A stretch of 64,000 bases of DNA from Nitrincola lacisaponensis (lineage in GTDB: Bacteria; Pseudomonadota; Gammaproteobacteria; Pseudomonadales; Balneatricaceae). Below, one piece after another: positions 7,886 through 18,207 of the stretch. Position 1 is the first letter of the stretch. Each line of letters opens with the position of its first letter. The stretch is from assembly GCF_000691225.1 (NCBI RefSeq), contig NZ_JMSZ01000028.1, positions 37,914 through 101,913 of the forward strand, in the 5' to 3' direction. The notes below the pieces were generated by a model. That model worked only from the letters and a program-made list of their open reading frames with translations. It did no database searches and was not told the DNA's origin. The position numbers and the translations under genes are program-made.

Positions 7886-9844
7886 TTAGCTGTTTTTACG
7901 ATTCAAACGGTGCTCAATCAGGTCATCCACAACAGACGGGTCTGCCAGCGTCGAGGTATCACCCAGAGCACTGAAATCATCTTCAGCAATCTTGCGCAGG
8001 ATACGGCGCATGATTTTACCTGAGCGTGTTTTGGGCATACCGGGTGCGAACTGGATCAAATCAGGTGATGCAATCGGCCCGATCTCGCCTCGAACCCAGT
8101 TACGCAGCTCTTTCATCAGCTCATCAGACTGATCATAACCTGTTTTCAGCGTGACATAGACATAGATCCCCTGCCCCTTCAGGTCATGCGGATAGCCTAC
8201 CACAGCCGCTTCAGCAACCGCCGGATGTGCCACCAGTGCGGATTCAACCTCTGCCGTACCCATACGATGACCAGAAACGTTAATCACATCATCCACACGT
8301 CCGGTGATCCAGTAATATCCATCCTCATCACGGCGCGCACCGTCACCAGTGGTGTAGTAGCCTTTGAAGCTGGAGAAATAGGTTTGTACAAAGCGTTCAT
8401 GGTCACCGAAGATAGAGCGGCTCTGCCCTGGCCAGGAATCCGCAATGACCAGATTACCTTCACCAGCACCTTCAACCGGATTACCCTCGTTATCCAGCAG
8501 CATCGGCTGTACACCAAAGAATGGACGTGTTGCAGAACCCGGTTTGAGGTCTGTAGCGCCTGGAAGTGGAACAATCATAATACCGCCGGTTTCAGTCTGC
8601 CACCAGGTATCAACGATCGGACAGTTGCCCTTGCCAAAGATGCGGTGGTACCAGGTCCAGGCTTCAGGGTTGATTGGCTCACCCACAGAGCCCAGCAGTT
8701 TCAGACTGGACAGGTCAGAGTCACCCAGTACATCTTCTCCCTGCTGCATCAGCGCACGAATGGCTGTAGGTGCCGTGTAGAACTGGTTGACCTTGTGTTT
8801 CTCAATCACTCGACCAAAACGACTGTTATCCGGATAGCTGGGCACCCCTTCAAACATCAGCGTGGTTGCACCATTCGCCAGTGGACCGTAAACGATATAA
8901 CTGTGACCTGTTACCCAACCAACATCTGCAGTACACCAGTAGATGTCGCCATCCTTGTAATCGAAAATCAATTCATGGGTCATGGAGGCATATACCAGGT
9001 AGCCACCGGTCGTGTGCTGCAACCCTTTTGGTTGCCCGGTAGAACCGGAGGTGTAGAGGATAAACATCGGATCCTCTGCATTCATCTCTTCCGGCTCACA
9101 CTCGGCAGACGCTGCAGCAACTACTTCGTGGTACCACACATCGCGGTTAGCGTGCCAGGCTACATCTTTGGTCGTACGCTGCACCACCACGACAGACTGA
9201 ATAAATTCTGCAGCGCCGTGTTCATCAATGGCTTCATCCACATTGGCTTTCAGCGGAACCTGCTTACCGCCACGCAGTGAATAGTTGGAGGTCACTACCA
9301 GCTTGGACTTGGCGCCAATGATACGGCTGGCCAGTGCTTCCGGAGAGAAACCACCGAATACGATTGAGTGAATTGCACCAATACGGGTACAGGCCAGCAT
9401 AGCTACAGCAGCCTCAGGAATCATTGGCAGATACAGCGTGACCACATCGCCTTTACCCACACCCTGAGCCTTCAATGCATTGGCAAAGCGACATACGCGC
9501 TCATGCAGGTCACGGTAGGTGATTTTTTCATCTTCTTCCGGGTTATCACCTTCCCAGATAATGGCAACCTGATCACCACGTGTAGCCAGATGACGGTCCA
9601 GACAGTTGGCTGATACGTTCAAAGTGCCGTCTTCATACCACTTGATAGAGACATTATGTGGATCGAATGAGGTATTTTTGACTCTGGTATAAGGCTTGAT
9701 CCAGTCAATCCGCTTGCCCTGTTCACCCCAAAAGGCATCCGGGTCCTTGATGGACTGCTCATACATTGCCAGATACTTGCTGTTATCGATGTGTGCCTTG
9801 GCCGCAAATGCCGGATCAACCGGAAAAATATTTGCATCACTCAT
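7886..9844 (-). CDS. acs: Acetyl-coenzyme A synthetase
   Basis: This 652-residue cytoplasmic enzyme makes acetyl-CoA from acetate, ATP and CoA through acetyl-AMP. Its length equals that of the E. coli enzyme. The adenylate-forming core motif [18 protein letters not shown] is present. The C-terminal [13 protein letters not shown] contains K610, equivalent to the lysine whose acetylation switches off the enzyme in Salmonella (K609). The ATG at 9844 is preceded by AAGGACAA. The gene has its own terminator and a 190-bp upstream region with a candidate CrbR operator, so it is probably monocistronic. With the adjacent symporters and sensor pair it forms an acetate scavenging module. Confidence 0.97.
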   Translation of the reverse strand: MSDANIFPVDPAFAAKAHIDNSKYLAMYEQSIKDPDAFWGEQGKRIDWIKPYTRVKNTSFDPHNVSIKWYEDGTLNVSANCLDRHLATRGDQVAIIWEGDNPEEDEKITYRDLHERVCRFANALKAQGVGKGDVVTLYLPMIPEAAVAMLACTRIGAIHSIVFGGFSPEALASRIIGAKSKLVVTSNYSLRGGKQVPLKANVDEAIDEHGAAEFIQSVVVVQRTTKDVAWHANRDVWYHEVVAAASAECEPEEMNAEDPMFILYTSGSTGQPKGLQHTTGGYLVYASMTHELIFDYKDGDIYWCTADVGWVTGHSYIVYGPLANGATTLMFEGVPSYPDNSRFGRVIEKHKVNQFYTAPTAIRALMQQGEDVLGDSDLSSLKLLGSVGEPINPEAWTWYHRIFGKGNCPIVDTWWQTETGGIMIVPLPGATDLKPGSATRPFFGVQPMLLDNEGNPVEGAGEGNLVIADSWPGQSRSIFGDHERFVQTYFSSFKGYYTTGDGARRDEDGYYWITGRVDDVINVSGHRMGTAEVESALVAHPAVAEAAVVGYPHDLKGQGIYVYVTLKTGYDQSDELMKELRNWVRGEIGPIASPDLIQFAPGMPKTRSGKIMRRILRKIAEDDFSALGDTSTLADPSVVDDLIEHRLNRKNS

Positions 9845-9977
9845 GGGTTGTTGTCCTTCGCTTAAGATTTGTTGTTATGTAAATTCACGCCGGATGTTTC
9901 GATGACAAAACGAGGTATTCAGGCGTTTCAATTCTGAATACTACGTTTATACAGAAGCCTTGATGCCCTCTTAATTA

Positions 9978-9987
9978 GACATTGGTC
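9978..9987. promoter_or_regulatory. Candidate CrbR-type operator upstream of acs, GAC-ATTG-GTC
   Basis: TTAGACATTGGTCTGAT (9975-9991) is a GAC-N4-GTC inverted repeat, 134-143 bp upstream of the acs ATG. It matches 11 of 14 bases of the repeat before the first symporter. This is the expected place for an activator site of acs. I see no convincing sigma-54 element in this gap. Confidence 0.45.
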
Positions 9988-10034
9988 TGATCAAGGGGGC
10001 TACGTTAGTTCTATACATCCTCAATAGTATGCAC

Positions 10035-11417
10035 TTACTTACCAGCTAACACCTGCTCCAGATCAATTCCCTGCTCACGAATTTTTGCCAGCTTATAACG
10101 CAATGTTCTGGGGCTGATCCCCAGGTGCTCCGCTGCCAGTTTACGACTGCCCTGAAAGTTCACCAGGGCATCCAGGATAATCTGGTATTCATGCTGTCGA
10201 AGATCCTGATCCAGCACCCCGGCACCGGGCTCATTGCGGCTCAAGGACACCACCGCAGGACGGTCAATCACCTCATCTTGCAAACGAATAGAGGACTCTG
10301 ACAGATGCAGGTCAGCAGGCATGATCCGCGTACCACCTTGCAGGATCAGCGCCCTCTGAATCACATTATCCAGCTCGCGCACATTACCAGGCCATGGATA
10401 GGACTCCAGCTCCATCAGCGCCTGCTCTGACAACACCACTGGGCTACGACGCATTTTGGTACAATGATGCTGCAGCAGCCGCTGCACCAGGGGTTCGATA
10501 TCTTCAGGGCGCTCTCTCAACGGCAGCCATTGCAATGGAAAAACATTCAGCCGGTAATACAGATCCTCTCGAAACTGTCGTTCCGCCACACAGGCAGCCA
10601 AGTCCCGGTTACTGGTCGCCAGCACCCGGACATTCAGCTGAATCAGCTTGCGGCTACCGATACGTTCAACCTCCTGTTCTTGCAGTACCCGAAGCAGCTT
10701 GGCCTGCAAACCCAGGTCCATTTCGCTAATCTCATCCAGCAGTAGCGTACCACCATTAGCCTGCTCAAACTTGCCAGGTACGGCTTGATGCGCACCGGTA
10801 AACGCGCCCTTTTCATGCCCGAACAGCGTAGCTTCGAGCATGCTTTCCGGTATGGCTGCACAATTAATCGCAATAAAAGGCTGATCGGCACGACCGGAGT
10901 GACGGTGGATATAACGGGCCAGAACCTCTTTCCCGGTGCCCGACTCACCGGTAATCAACACGGTCGAGTCTGTCACCGCTACCCGCTTTGCCAGTTTCAG
11001 CAGCTGTTGACTGGAAGTCGAACGGGCCACAGGCTCAGCATCTGCAGTGACTGCGGGGCCTCCCACATAGCGTTGAATCAGCTCAATCAGCTGTGCGGGT
11101 TCAAAAGGCTTCATCAGATAATCGACGGCACCCTGACGTATGGCATCTACGGCACGTTCAACCTGTCCGTAGGCCGTAATCAGGGCTACCGGCAGCATGG
11201 GATAGCGCTGACGCAATTCTGCCAACAGCGCATGACCATCCATTCCCGGCATATTGACATCGGTCACCACCATGTCGACCGTTTCCTGCTCCAGTAGCGC
11301 CAGCGCCTCTTCTGCCGATCCGGCCTCCAGAAACCCCAGCCGGGCTAACGCCAGAGTATCTGCCAGCGCTTCTCGCAAACCCAGGTCATCTTCAACGATC
11401 AACACCTTTGCTGACAT
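10035..11417 (-). CDS. fleR: Sigma-54-dependent response regulator FleR/FlrC
   Basis: This 460-residue NtrC-family activator has a receiver (4-115; D10, D11, phospho-acceptor D53, T81, K103 in LMKPFEP), an AAA+ domain with GESGTGKE and GAFTGA (sigma-54 contact), and a C-terminal Fis-type helix-turn-helix (GSRKLAAEHLGISPRTLRYK). In Pseudomonas and Vibrio, FleR/FlrC activates middle flagellar genes once phosphorylated by FleS/FlrB. It is the third gene of a fleQ-fleS-fleR operon, 14 bp after fleS. No structural flagellar genes are nearby, so the operon is detached from the usual flagellar cluster. Confidence 0.92.
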   Translation of the reverse strand: MSAKVLIVEDDLGLREALADTLALARLGFLEAGSAEEALALLEQETVDMVVTDVNMPGMDGHALLAELRQRYPMLPVALITAYGQVERAVDAIRQGAVDYLMKPFEPAQLIELIQRYVGGPAVTADAEPVARSTSSQQLLKLAKRVAVTDSTVLITGESGTGKEVLARYIHRHSGRADQPFIAINCAAIPESMLEATLFGHEKGAFTGAHQAVPGKFEQANGGTLLLDEISEMDLGLQAKLLRVLQEQEVERIGSRKLIQLNVRVLATSNRDLAACVAERQFREDLYYRLNVFPLQWLPLRERPEDIEPLVQRLLQHHCTKMRRSPVVLSEQALMELESYPWPGNVRELDNVIQRALILQGGTRIMPADLHLSESSIRLQDEVIDRPAVVSLSRNEPGAGVLDQDLRQHEYQIILDALVNFQGSRKLAAEHLGISPRTLRYKLAKIREQGIDLEQVLAGK

Positions 11418-11431
11418 TTTCTGTTATCCCG

Positions 11432-12472
11432 TTATGTAGACTGTATTAAAGGTAGACGAAAGCGCGCGCAGGTGCCCTGTCCAGGTATTGAAGCCAGCTC
11501 AAATTGTCCATGATGTGCACGTGCAATGACCTGGGCAATTGCCAGCCCCAACCCCGTGCCATGCGTTTTCGTGGTATAGAAAGGTTGCTGAGCTTTTTGC
11601 AGCGCCTCATCATCCATCCCCGGACCGTTGTCGATTACACTGATCAGCACATCATTCGCTTCCCGATCCAGACGTATCTCCAGCGCGGCCTGCTGACCAC
11701 ATGCCTGCAGGGCGTTATTCACCAGATTCAGCACCGCGCCGAGCAGCGCTTCGAGATTGCATTGTAACGACTGCTCTCCGGCGTGATTGATAAACTCACA
11801 CTCTGCATCATATTGCGCCAGCGGTTGATCCAGCATATCTTCAATACGCAGCAGCAATTCAGTGGTACTGACCTGATTATCCAGGCGGGTTTCACCCCGG
11901 GCAAAGATCAACATATCACGCACCTGTTGTTCCAGATGCGTCAATTGCTGTCGGACCTTGGTGGCAAAACGGATACGTTGAGCATCGGTCAACTCAGCCT
12001 CACACAGATGCGCCGCATAGATCAGCGCAGCCGACAGCGGTGTCCGCACCTGATGCGCCAGCGAGGCCATCATGCGCCCCATTTCCGACAATCGCTGATA
12101 ATGGTGCAGTTTGGATTGCAGATCCCGGGTTTGCGTCTGGTCGGTCATAAACACCAGTTGGCCTGGCTCATCCGGCAACGCCAGCGTTGACAGCAAAACT
12201 CTGCGGCCATTTTTTAATGACACCTCGTGTCCATCATCCGGACGCGGCGCAAAGCACTGCTGAATCACCTCTATCCAGGCCTGATCCTGAACCTGTGAAC
12301 CCAACAGCGCTTCAGCAGCGGGATTACTCTCGGTAATTCGACCTCGATTGTCGATGACCAAAAAGCCAGTCGGCATCAGATCAACCAGTTTCCGCAGGCG
12401 CACCAATGCCTGCTGCTCTGTTTTCAGTGCAGCAACTTCGGCCTCCAGTTCAGCGATACGTGTCCCTGTCAT
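11432..12472 (-). CDS. fleS: Flagellar sensor histidine kinase FleS/FlrB
   Basis: This 346-residue kinase has no transmembrane segment, so it is cytoplasmic like other FleS proteins. It has a short coiled coil (1-30), a PAS domain (about 25-115), a HisKA domain with H140 in LAHQVRTPLSAAL, and an ATPase domain (about 235-342) with NLVNNALQA, DNGPGMDD and TGLGLAI. It phosphorylates FleR. Its ATG overlaps the fleQ stop codon as ATGA, showing translational coupling. Confidence 0.9.
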   Translation of the reverse strand: MTGTRIAELEAEVAALKTEQQALVRLRKLVDLMPTGFLVIDNRGRITESNPAAEALLGSQVQDQAWIEVIQQCFAPRPDDGHEVSLKNGRRVLLSTLALPDEPGQLVFMTDQTQTRDLQSKLHHYQRLSEMGRMMASLAHQVRTPLSAALIYAAHLCEAELTDAQRIRFATKVRQQLTHLEQQVRDMLIFARGETRLDNQVSTTELLLRIEDMLDQPLAQYDAECEFINHAGEQSLQCNLEALLGAVLNLVNNALQACGQQAALEIRLDREANDVLISVIDNGPGMDDEALQKAQQPFYTTKTHGTGLGLAIAQVIARAHHGQFELASIPGQGTCARFRLPLIQST

Positions 12473-13929
12473 GGCCGTGCCATCTCGTACTTGCGCATTT
12501 TTTCAACCAGCGTGGTGCGTCGAATACCCAACAATCTGGCGGCACGTGCAACCACCTGACCGGACTGATCCAGTGCCTGTTCAATCAGCTGTTGCTCGGT
12601 TGTTTCCAGATAGGCCTTCAGGTCCAGCCCACTCTGCAAGACCTGCAAGCCCACAGCAGATGTCGCTAGCGGCGACTTAACAGGAGCACTGTGCTGGTCC
12701 GGATCATCAGGCATCAGATTGACAGGCGGCTGCGCCTCATCATAACGCTGCGGGTCTGGTTCCTCGATATGACGAAACTTTGCCGGTAACTCGGATACAC
12801 CGATCACCCCCCCGGCATGCATGATCGCCAGACGTTCCAGCAAATTTGCCAGTTCACGGACATTACCCGGCCAGGGATGCTGCTGCAAAGAGGTCATGGC
12901 ATCAGGTAAAAACTGCATGGCAGCTAACCCCTGCTCTTGCAGGCGACGACTGAACTCATGAATCAGCAACGGCAGATCGCTGATCCGCTCACGCAGCGGT
13001 GGCATTTCGATGGGAAATACATTAAGACGATAATAGAGGTCTTCACGAAACTCGCCGGAACTGATCATCGCTTCCAGATCTTTGTGTGTCGCAGTGATAA
13101 TACGGACATCCACCTCCAGCGTCCGACTGCCCCCTACACGTTCAAATTGACGCTCCTGCAACACCCGCAACAGCTTCACCTGCATAGGCAAGGGCATGTC
13201 TCCGACTTCATCCAGAAACAATGTACCGCCATCTGCCAGCTCAAAGCGTCCGGCACGACTGCTGATCGCGCCGGTAAACGCCCCTTTCTCATGCCCAAAC
13301 AACTCACTTTCCAGCAGTTCTGCCGGAATAGCGCCACAGTTGACCGGCACAAATGGCTTATCACGACGCGATGAGTTTTGATGCAAGGCACGCGCAACCA
13401 CTTCTTTACCCGTACCCGACTCTCCGGTGATCAGCACACTGACATCACGTGCAGCCACCTGAGCAATCAGATGGCGTATCTCACAAACACGCGGACTTTG
13501 GCCCACAAAATCCTGACAGTCGATTTGTGGCGCCTGTACACCGGTCTGCTGCGTCAGATATACCTGAGCCCGGTGCAACAGATCCAGAAAGCAGTCGTAA
13601 CGATACGGCGGGAAAAAAGTATCCAGTATCCCCAGGGTGCGCATACTGCCCTCAGCCAATTCCGGCCAGTCACAGAGCAACAGCTTCGGCAAAGGGCGAT
13701 CATCAACCTTCAACTCCCCGACCAGCTTTTCCAGGGCAATCGGCAGGCCGCTGTGACCGATCAGCACCAGTCCGACACTGGCCAGATCAAAATCACGGCT
13801 GCGTTGCAACCAGGTCACAAAGTCAAAAATATGACACTCAACACCTAGAAATGCCAGACAGGTCTGTAGCGTCTGGGCGCGTTGAGGGTCATCATCCAGC
13901 AGTAAAACGTCAGAAATTTTACGATTCAT
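12469..13929 (-). CDS. fleQ: Flagellar master regulator FleQ/FlrA
   Basis: This 486-residue sigma-54 activator is very close to Pseudomonas FleQ across its length. It has a degenerate receiver (1-125; D12-D14 kept, but the phospho-acceptor region reads LIGHSG with no Asp), AAA+ Walker A GESGTGKE (169-176), GAFTGA (216-221) and Walker B LFLDE. The C-terminal helix-turn-helix ends [17 protein letters not shown]. FleQ starts the flagellar cascade and in pseudomonads binds c-di-GMP to switch between flagella and exopolysaccharide. It is the first gene of the operon. A sigma-70-like promoter is visible upstream. Confidence 0.93.
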   Translation of the reverse strand: MNRKISDVLLLDDDPQRAQTLQTCLAFLGVECHIFDFVTWLQRSRDFDLASVGLVLIGHSGLPIALEKLVGELKVDDRPLPKLLLCDWPELAEGSMRTLGILDTFFPPYRYDCFLDLLHRAQVYLTQQTGVQAPQIDCQDFVGQSPRVCEIRHLIAQVAARDVSVLITGESGTGKEVVARALHQNSSRRDKPFVPVNCGAIPAELLESELFGHEKGAFTGAISSRAGRFELADGGTLFLDEVGDMPLPMQVKLLRVLQERQFERVGGSRTLEVDVRIITATHKDLEAMISSGEFREDLYYRLNVFPIEMPPLRERISDLPLLIHEFSRRLQEQGLAAMQFLPDAMTSLQQHPWPGNVRELANLLERLAIMHAGGVIGVSELPAKFRHIEEPDPQRYDEAQPPVNLMPDDPDQHSAPVKSPLATSAVGLQVLQSGLDLKAYLETTEQQLIEQALDQSGQVVARAARLLGIRRTTLVEKMRKYEMARP

Positions 13930-13958
13930 GGGTAAAAACCAAGGGTTAAGACAGCGTT

Positions 13959-13987
13959 ACACTAACCTGCACCCCCGCTTACGTCAA
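13959..13987 (-). promoter_or_regulatory. Candidate sigma-70 promoter of fleQSR
   Basis: On the minus strand TTGACG (13982-13987) is separated by 17 bp from TAGTGT (13959-13964), about 30 bp before the fleQ ATG. Confidence 0.4.
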
Positions 13988-14012
13988 TAGTTTGACTCTA
14001 CCCAGATGACCC

Positions 14013-14336
14013 TTACGTGGACTTTTTCGGTGGCATGACAGGAAAAGGCGTAATCGTACCCTTGGCTTCAGAAATCTTGGCAACCCCGCTCTGACGGACT
14101 TCATCAATGCGAATAACAGCGTGCATCGGCACATAGGTGCGTTTCACTTCGCCAAACTGTTGACGCAATTTTTCTTCCGAAGGGTCAACAAGCAGCTCTG
14201 TACGAGAGCCAAACACAAAGCCTTCCAGCTCCAGGAATCCCCACAGGTCGCTCTGATACACATGCCGGACATAGAGTTCATAAACTTTGTCCTGATTGAC
14301 AAATACCACACGGTAAATGGGCTCTTCTACTGCCAT
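14013..14336 (-). CDS. DUF1820 family protein
   Basis: This 107-residue soluble protein has unknown function. It matches the DUF1820 family of gammaproteobacteria, with characteristic PIYRVVFVNQ near the start, YQSDLWGFLELEGFVFG, and VPMHAVIRIDEV. The end is proline-rich (PFPVMPPKKST). ATG 14336 gives the usual family N-terminus. An in-frame ATG at 14363 and a GTG between them are alternatives, and the AGGAG sequence is placed oddly (13 bases before the chosen ATG), so the start is uncertain. The gene is divergent from miaB. Confidence 0.8.
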   Translation of the reverse strand: MAVEEPIYRVVFVNQDKVYELYVRHVYQSDLWGFLELEGFVFGSRTELLVDPSEEKLRQQFGEVKRTYVPMHAVIRIDEVRQSGVAKISEAKGTITPFPVMPPKKST

Positions 14337-14469
14337 GACAGACACATCACTCCTGCTAAACATCGGGTTATGGTTCAGACTTTATCGGGGCGACAGCCAA
14401 GGCTTTCAAGTGGCCGATAAATACTGATCAAAAAACGTCCAGTTTGTAGCGGCAGCCGGGCAGCTCCGC

Positions 14470-14475
14470 TATAAT
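14470..14475 (+). promoter_or_regulatory. Candidate -10 element of the miaB operon
   Basis: A perfect TATAAT lies 42 bp before the miaB ATG. The -35 region is weak (TTGTAG at 14444-14449 with an overlong 20-bp spacer), so only the -10 is supported. Confidence 0.4.
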
Positions 14476-14517
14476 CTTCGCCCTATTTTAATACCCAATC
14501 CGGAATGCAGGTAACAC

Positions 14518-15867
14518 ATGAGCAAAAAACTGTTTATCAAGACACACGGTTGTCAGATGAACGAGTACGATTCCTCCCGTATGGCGGATCTGCTGGGCGA
14601 GAGTCACGCATTGGAACTGACAGACAACCCTGAAGAAGCCGATATACTGCTGCTGAACACCTGCTCCATTCGTGAAAAGGCACAAGACAAGGTCTTCCAT
14701 CAACTGGGCCGCTGGCGCAAGCTGAAAGAAGTGCGTCCGGAGCTGATCATTGGCGTTGGTGGCTGTGTTGCCAGCCAGGAAGGTCACGCCATCCGGGATC
14801 GCGCGCCCTATGTTGATATGATTTTTGGTCCCCAGACCCTGCATCGACTCCCGGAAATGATCAATGAGAGTCGCAAAGGCAGTGTCGGCATTGTGGATAT
14901 CAGCTTCCCTGAGATCGAAAAGTTCGACAGCCTGCCCGCACCACGTGCAGAAGGCGCGGAAGCCTTTGTATCTGTTATGGAAGGTTGCAGCAAATACTGC
15001 ACATTTTGCGTAGTCCCCTATACCCGTGGTGAAGAGGTCAGCCGTCCATTACAGGATGTGTTGAACGAATGTCAGGAACTGGCAGAGCAAGGGGTGCGTG
15101 AAGTAAACCTGCTGGGCCAGAACGTCAATGCGTACCGTGGAGCCGTCCCGGGGGAAGATGAGGCCGACCTGGCCGAACTGATTCGCCGGGTTGCCGCCAT
15201 CGACGGTATTGATCGTATCCGTTTTACCACATCGCATCCGGTCGAGTTCAGCGACAGCCTGATTCAGGTCTATGCCGAAGTGCCGGAACTGGTCAGTCAT
15301 CTGCATCTACCAGTACAGAGTGGCTCAGACCGGATTCTGATGGCCATGAAACGCGGTCATACTGCACTGGAATACAAGTCAAAGCTGCGCCGTATCCGCA
15401 AGCTGCGCCCGGAGATCAGCTTCTCTTCTGATTTCATCATCGGCTTCCCGGGTGAGACTGAAGCAGACTTTCAGGCCACCATGAAGCTGATCGAAGAGAT
15501 AGGCTTTGATGCATCCTTCAGTTTCATCTACAGCCGACGCCCGGGCACACCGGCTGCTGACCTGCCGGATACCGTCTCGGAAGACGAGAAAAAGCAGCGA
15601 CTGTCCTTACTGCAGCATCGGATTACCCAACAAGCCATGGCGATCAGTCGCCGGATGGTGGGTAATATCGAACGCATTCTGGTCAATGGTTACTCGAAAA
15701 AAGATCCAGGACAGCTGTCAGGACGGACCGAAAACAATCGAGTGGTCAACTTCCGCAGCGATAATCCGGACCTGATTGGACACTTTGCTGACGTCAAGAT
15801 TGTGCAGGCCTATGCCAACTCACTGGTCGGCGAGCTGATCAGCTCCGAACTGGATACGACCCACTAA
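14518..15867 (+). CDS. miaB: tRNA-2-methylthio-N6-dimethylallyladenosine synthase MiaB
   Basis: This 449-residue radical-SAM methylthiotransferase adds the methylthio group to i6A37 of tRNAs reading UNN codons. The N-terminal domain has the auxiliary cluster cysteines C12, C49 and C83. The radical-SAM CxxxCxxC is C157, C161, C164 (GCSKYCTFC), and a C-terminal TRAM domain follows (about 375-440). It starts the conserved order miaB-ybeZ-ybeY-ybeX-lnt seen in E. coli and Pseudomonas. The start [19 protein letters not shown] is the family N-terminus. Confidence 0.97.
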   Translation: MSKKLFIKTHGCQMNEYDSSRMADLLGESHALELTDNPEEADILLLNTCSIREKAQDKVFHQLGRWRKLKEVRPELIIGVGGCVASQEGHAIRDRAPYVDMIFGPQTLHRLPEMINESRKGSVGIVDISFPEIEKFDSLPAPRAEGAEAFVSVMEGCSKYCTFCVVPYTRGEEVSRPLQDVLNECQELAEQGVREVNLLGQNVNAYRGAVPGEDEADLAELIRRVAAIDGIDRIRFTTSHPVEFSDSLIQVYAEVPELVSHLHLPVQSGSDRILMAMKRGHTALEYKSKLRRIRKLRPEISFSSDFIIGFPGETEADFQATMKLIEEIGFDASFSFIYSRRPGTPAADLPDTVSEDEKKQRLSLLQHRITQQAMAISRRMVGNIERILVNGYSKKDPGQLSGRTENNRVVNFRSDNPDLIGHFADVKIVQAYANSLVGELISSELDTTH

Positions 15868-15896
15868 ACCGGAAATCCGGTGAACAGGAATTAGAA

Positions 15897-16898
15897 TTGT
15901 CTACTCATCATACGCTCAGCTTTTTGCTCGAACCCGACAATCCAGCCGCGCTGGCCAACCTCTGTGGCCAGCTCAACGAGCATATTCTGCTCATTGAGGA
16001 ACGCCTGGGCATCGAGGTACTGCATCGCGGCAATCATTTTCAGCTTCTGGGCGACCCTGAGCTCTGCGCCAGCGTCAAACCCATGTTGCAACAGCTTTAT
16101 CAGGATGCATGTTCCGGCACCGAACTGACACCTGCCCATCTTCATCTGGCGCTGAAAGCAACTGGCGCAGAGATGCGTTTACCCAGTCAGGATCCGGTCC
16201 AGCGTGACCTGACCATTCGCACCCGCAAGATGCAGATACGCCCTCGCAGTGACAATCAAAAACGCTATGTACAGTCGGTGCAAACGCTGGATATTAATTT
16301 TGGCATCGGCCCTGCCGGTACCGGGAAAACCTACCTGGCTGTCGCCTGTGCAGTCGAAGCACTGGAGCGCGAAGAGGTCAGCCGTATCCTGCTGGTGCGT
16401 CCAGCGGTTGAAGCGGGCGAAAAGCTCGGGTTTCTGCCCGGGGACCTGTCCCAGAAGGTTGATCCCTACCTGCGCCCACTTTATGACGCCCTCTATGAAA
16501 TGCTTGGTATTGAAAAGGTCGCACGCCTGATTGAGAAAAATATCATCGAGATCGCACCGCTGGCCTATATGCGTGGACGCACACTGAATGGCTCTTTTGT
16601 CATTCTGGATGAAAGCCAGAACACCACACGCGAACAGATGAAGATGTTCCTGACCCGTATAGGCTTTGGCTCTACTGCAGTGATCACAGGTGATGTTACT
16701 CAGATAGACCTGCCTAAGGGCGTGCGCTCAGGACTGGTGCATGCGATTGAGGTGTTAAAAGGTGTTGAGGGTATCGGCTTCACACATTTCAGCGCCAAGG
16801 ACGTCGTGCGACATCCATTGGTACAGCACATCGTGCTGGCATACGACCGCTTTGAACAGCTGGAAGCACAGCGCCAAAAAAACGGGGAGAAACGCTGA
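15897..16898 (+). CDS. ybeZ: PhoH-like ATPase YbeZ
   Basis: This 333-residue cytoplasmic P-loop ATPase has Walker A GPAGTGKT (138-145) and Walker [12 protein letters not shown] (from about 234). In other bacteria it partners with YbeY in rRNA and ribosome quality functions. Translation appears to start at a TTG (15897), because a CAGGAATTAGAA ribosome site sits directly before it and no suitable ATG exists near the N-terminus. The stop overlaps the ybeY start (TGATG). Confidence 0.92.
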   Translation: MSTHHTLSFLLEPDNPAALANLCGQLNEHILLIEERLGIEVLHRGNHFQLLGDPELCASVKPMLQQLYQDACSGTELTPAHLHLALKATGAEMRLPSQDPVQRDLTIRTRKMQIRPRSDNQKRYVQSVQTLDINFGIGPAGTGKTYLAVACAVEALEREEVSRILLVRPAVEAGEKLGFLPGDLSQKVDPYLRPLYDALYEMLGIEKVARLIEKNIIEIAPLAYMRGRTLNGSFVILDESQNTTREQMKMFLTRIGFGSTAVITGDVTQIDLPKGVRSGLVHAIEVLKGVEGIGFTHFSAKDVVRHPLVQHIVLAYDRFEQLEAQRQKNGEKR

Positions 16899-17353
16899 TG
16901 GCCATTGATGTGGATGTACAGGTCGCCGTAGATGGCTGCTTTCTGCCATCAACAGCAGAGCTGACACAGTGGGTTGAGGTTGCACTGGCTGGACGACTGG
17001 AACAGGCCGAAGTCTGTATCCGCCTGGTCAGCACTGAAGAAAGTCAGGAGTTGAACCACACCTGGCGCGGTAAAGACAAACCCACCAATGTGCTCTCATT
17101 TCCATTTGAAGCGCCGCCAGGAATCGATACCAGTCTGATCGGGGACCTGGCCATTTGCGCTGAAGTCGTGGCTGCAGAAGCGCAGGAGCAGCAAAAGCCG
17201 CTATCGGCACACTGGGCACACATGGTTATTCATGGAGTCTTGCATCTGATCGGATTCGATCATATAAATGATGCTGACGCGGAAGAGATGGAAGCGCTCG
17301 AAATCCAGTTACTGGCGCAACTGAATTTTCCCAACCCCTACATATCCGCCTAG
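16898..17353 (+). CDS. ybeY: Endoribonuclease YbeY
   Basis: This 151-residue metal-dependent RNase is involved in 16S rRNA 3'-end maturation and ribosome quality control. The zinc-binding motif H112-x3-H116-x5-H122 ([11 protein letters not shown]) is intact, and the conserved [11 protein letters not shown] stretch lies at about 61-71. Its ATG overlaps the ybeZ stop by one base and corC follows 9 bp downstream, so the genes are translationally coupled. Confidence 0.95.
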   Translation: MAIDVDVQVAVDGCFLPSTAELTQWVEVALAGRLEQAEVCIRLVSTEESQELNHTWRGKDKPTNVLSFPFEAPPGIDTSLIGDLAICAEVVAAEAQEQQKPLSAHWAHMVIHGVLHLIGFDHINDADAEEMEALEIQLLAQLNFPNPYISA

Positions 17354-17361
17354 AGGACAGC

Positions 17362-18204
17362 ATGAGCGAAGAGCGATCGGGAAACACCCAAAAAGGTTGG
17401 CTGGGCCGTCTGGCTCAGGCTTTTTCAGATGAGCCGCCTACCCGTGAAGACTTGATCAATGGACTCTATGAAGCTGCTGAAGCCGGTGTCCTCGACAATG
17501 ATGCCTTGAGCATCATCGAAGGTGCAATGCAGGTTTCGGATATGCGGGTACGCGATGCCATGGTACCCAGATCGCAAGTCACCATGGTCCAGATCAACCA
17601 GCGCCCGGTCGATTTTTTACCGGTGATTATTGAAACGGCTCACTCTCGCTTTCCTGTCTGTGGCGAAAACCCGGATGAGGTTATCGGCATTCTGCTGGCC
17701 AAAGATCTGCTCACCTACATGCTCGACGGCAATCTGGACAATTTCAGCCTGCGTGACTGCTTGCGCCCTGCGGTGTTCATTCCCGAAGGCAAACGCCTGA
17801 ATGTACTGTTGCGCGAATTCCGTGGCACCCGAAACCACATGGCGATCGTAGTCGATGAATATGGCGGTATCTCCGGCCTGATCACCATCGAGGATGTGCT
17901 GGAGCAGATCGTTGGCGAGATTGAAGATGAGCATGATGAGGATGAGAACGAAGGCAACATCAAGGCACTGGACGAGAAAGGCTATCTGGTCAAGGCGCTG
18001 ACACCGATCGATGACTTCAACGAACACTTCGACTCACACTTCTCTGATGAAGAGTTTGACACCATTGGCGGCATTATTACGCAAAGCTTTGGCCGACTGC
18101 CCTGCAAAGGCGAGTCGGTTTGCCTGGAAGGCTTCACCTTCAGTGTCGTCTCGGCTGATAACCGCCGTATTCGTTTGCTTCAGGTCACGCCCGAGGACAA
18201 CTGA
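17362..18204 (+). CDS. ybeX: CorC/YbeX CBS-domain protein
   Basis: This 280-residue cytoplasmic protein has a pair of CBS domains (about 66-195), with VPRSQVTMV and GGISGLITIEDVLEQIVGEI, and a CorC_HlyC domain (about 205-280). It has no membrane segment, unlike CorB. YbeX/CorC is linked to magnesium and cobalt resistance and to ribosome function. An acidic run, EIEDEHDEDENEG, connects the two parts. It sits between ybeY and lnt as in E. coli. Confidence 0.93.
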   Translation: MSEERSGNTQKGWLGRLAQAFSDEPPTREDLINGLYEAAEAGVLDNDALSIIEGAMQVSDMRVRDAMVPRSQVTMVQINQRPVDFLPVIIETAHSRFPVCGENPDEVIGILLAKDLLTYMLDGNLDNFSLRDCLRPAVFIPEGKRLNVLLREFRGTRNHMAIVVDEYGGISGLITIEDVLEQIVGEIEDEHDEDENEGNIKALDEKGYLVKALTPIDDFNEHFDSHFSDEEFDTIGGIITQSFGRLPCKGESVCLEGFTFSVVSADNRRIRLLQVTPEDN

Positions 18205-18207
18205 CCC

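Noticed and set aside
8186..9280. Long open frame on the plus strand opposite acs (364 codons)
   Set aside because: It is the antisense shadow of a conserved enzyme gene; the protein has no recognisable domain and no ribosome site of note.
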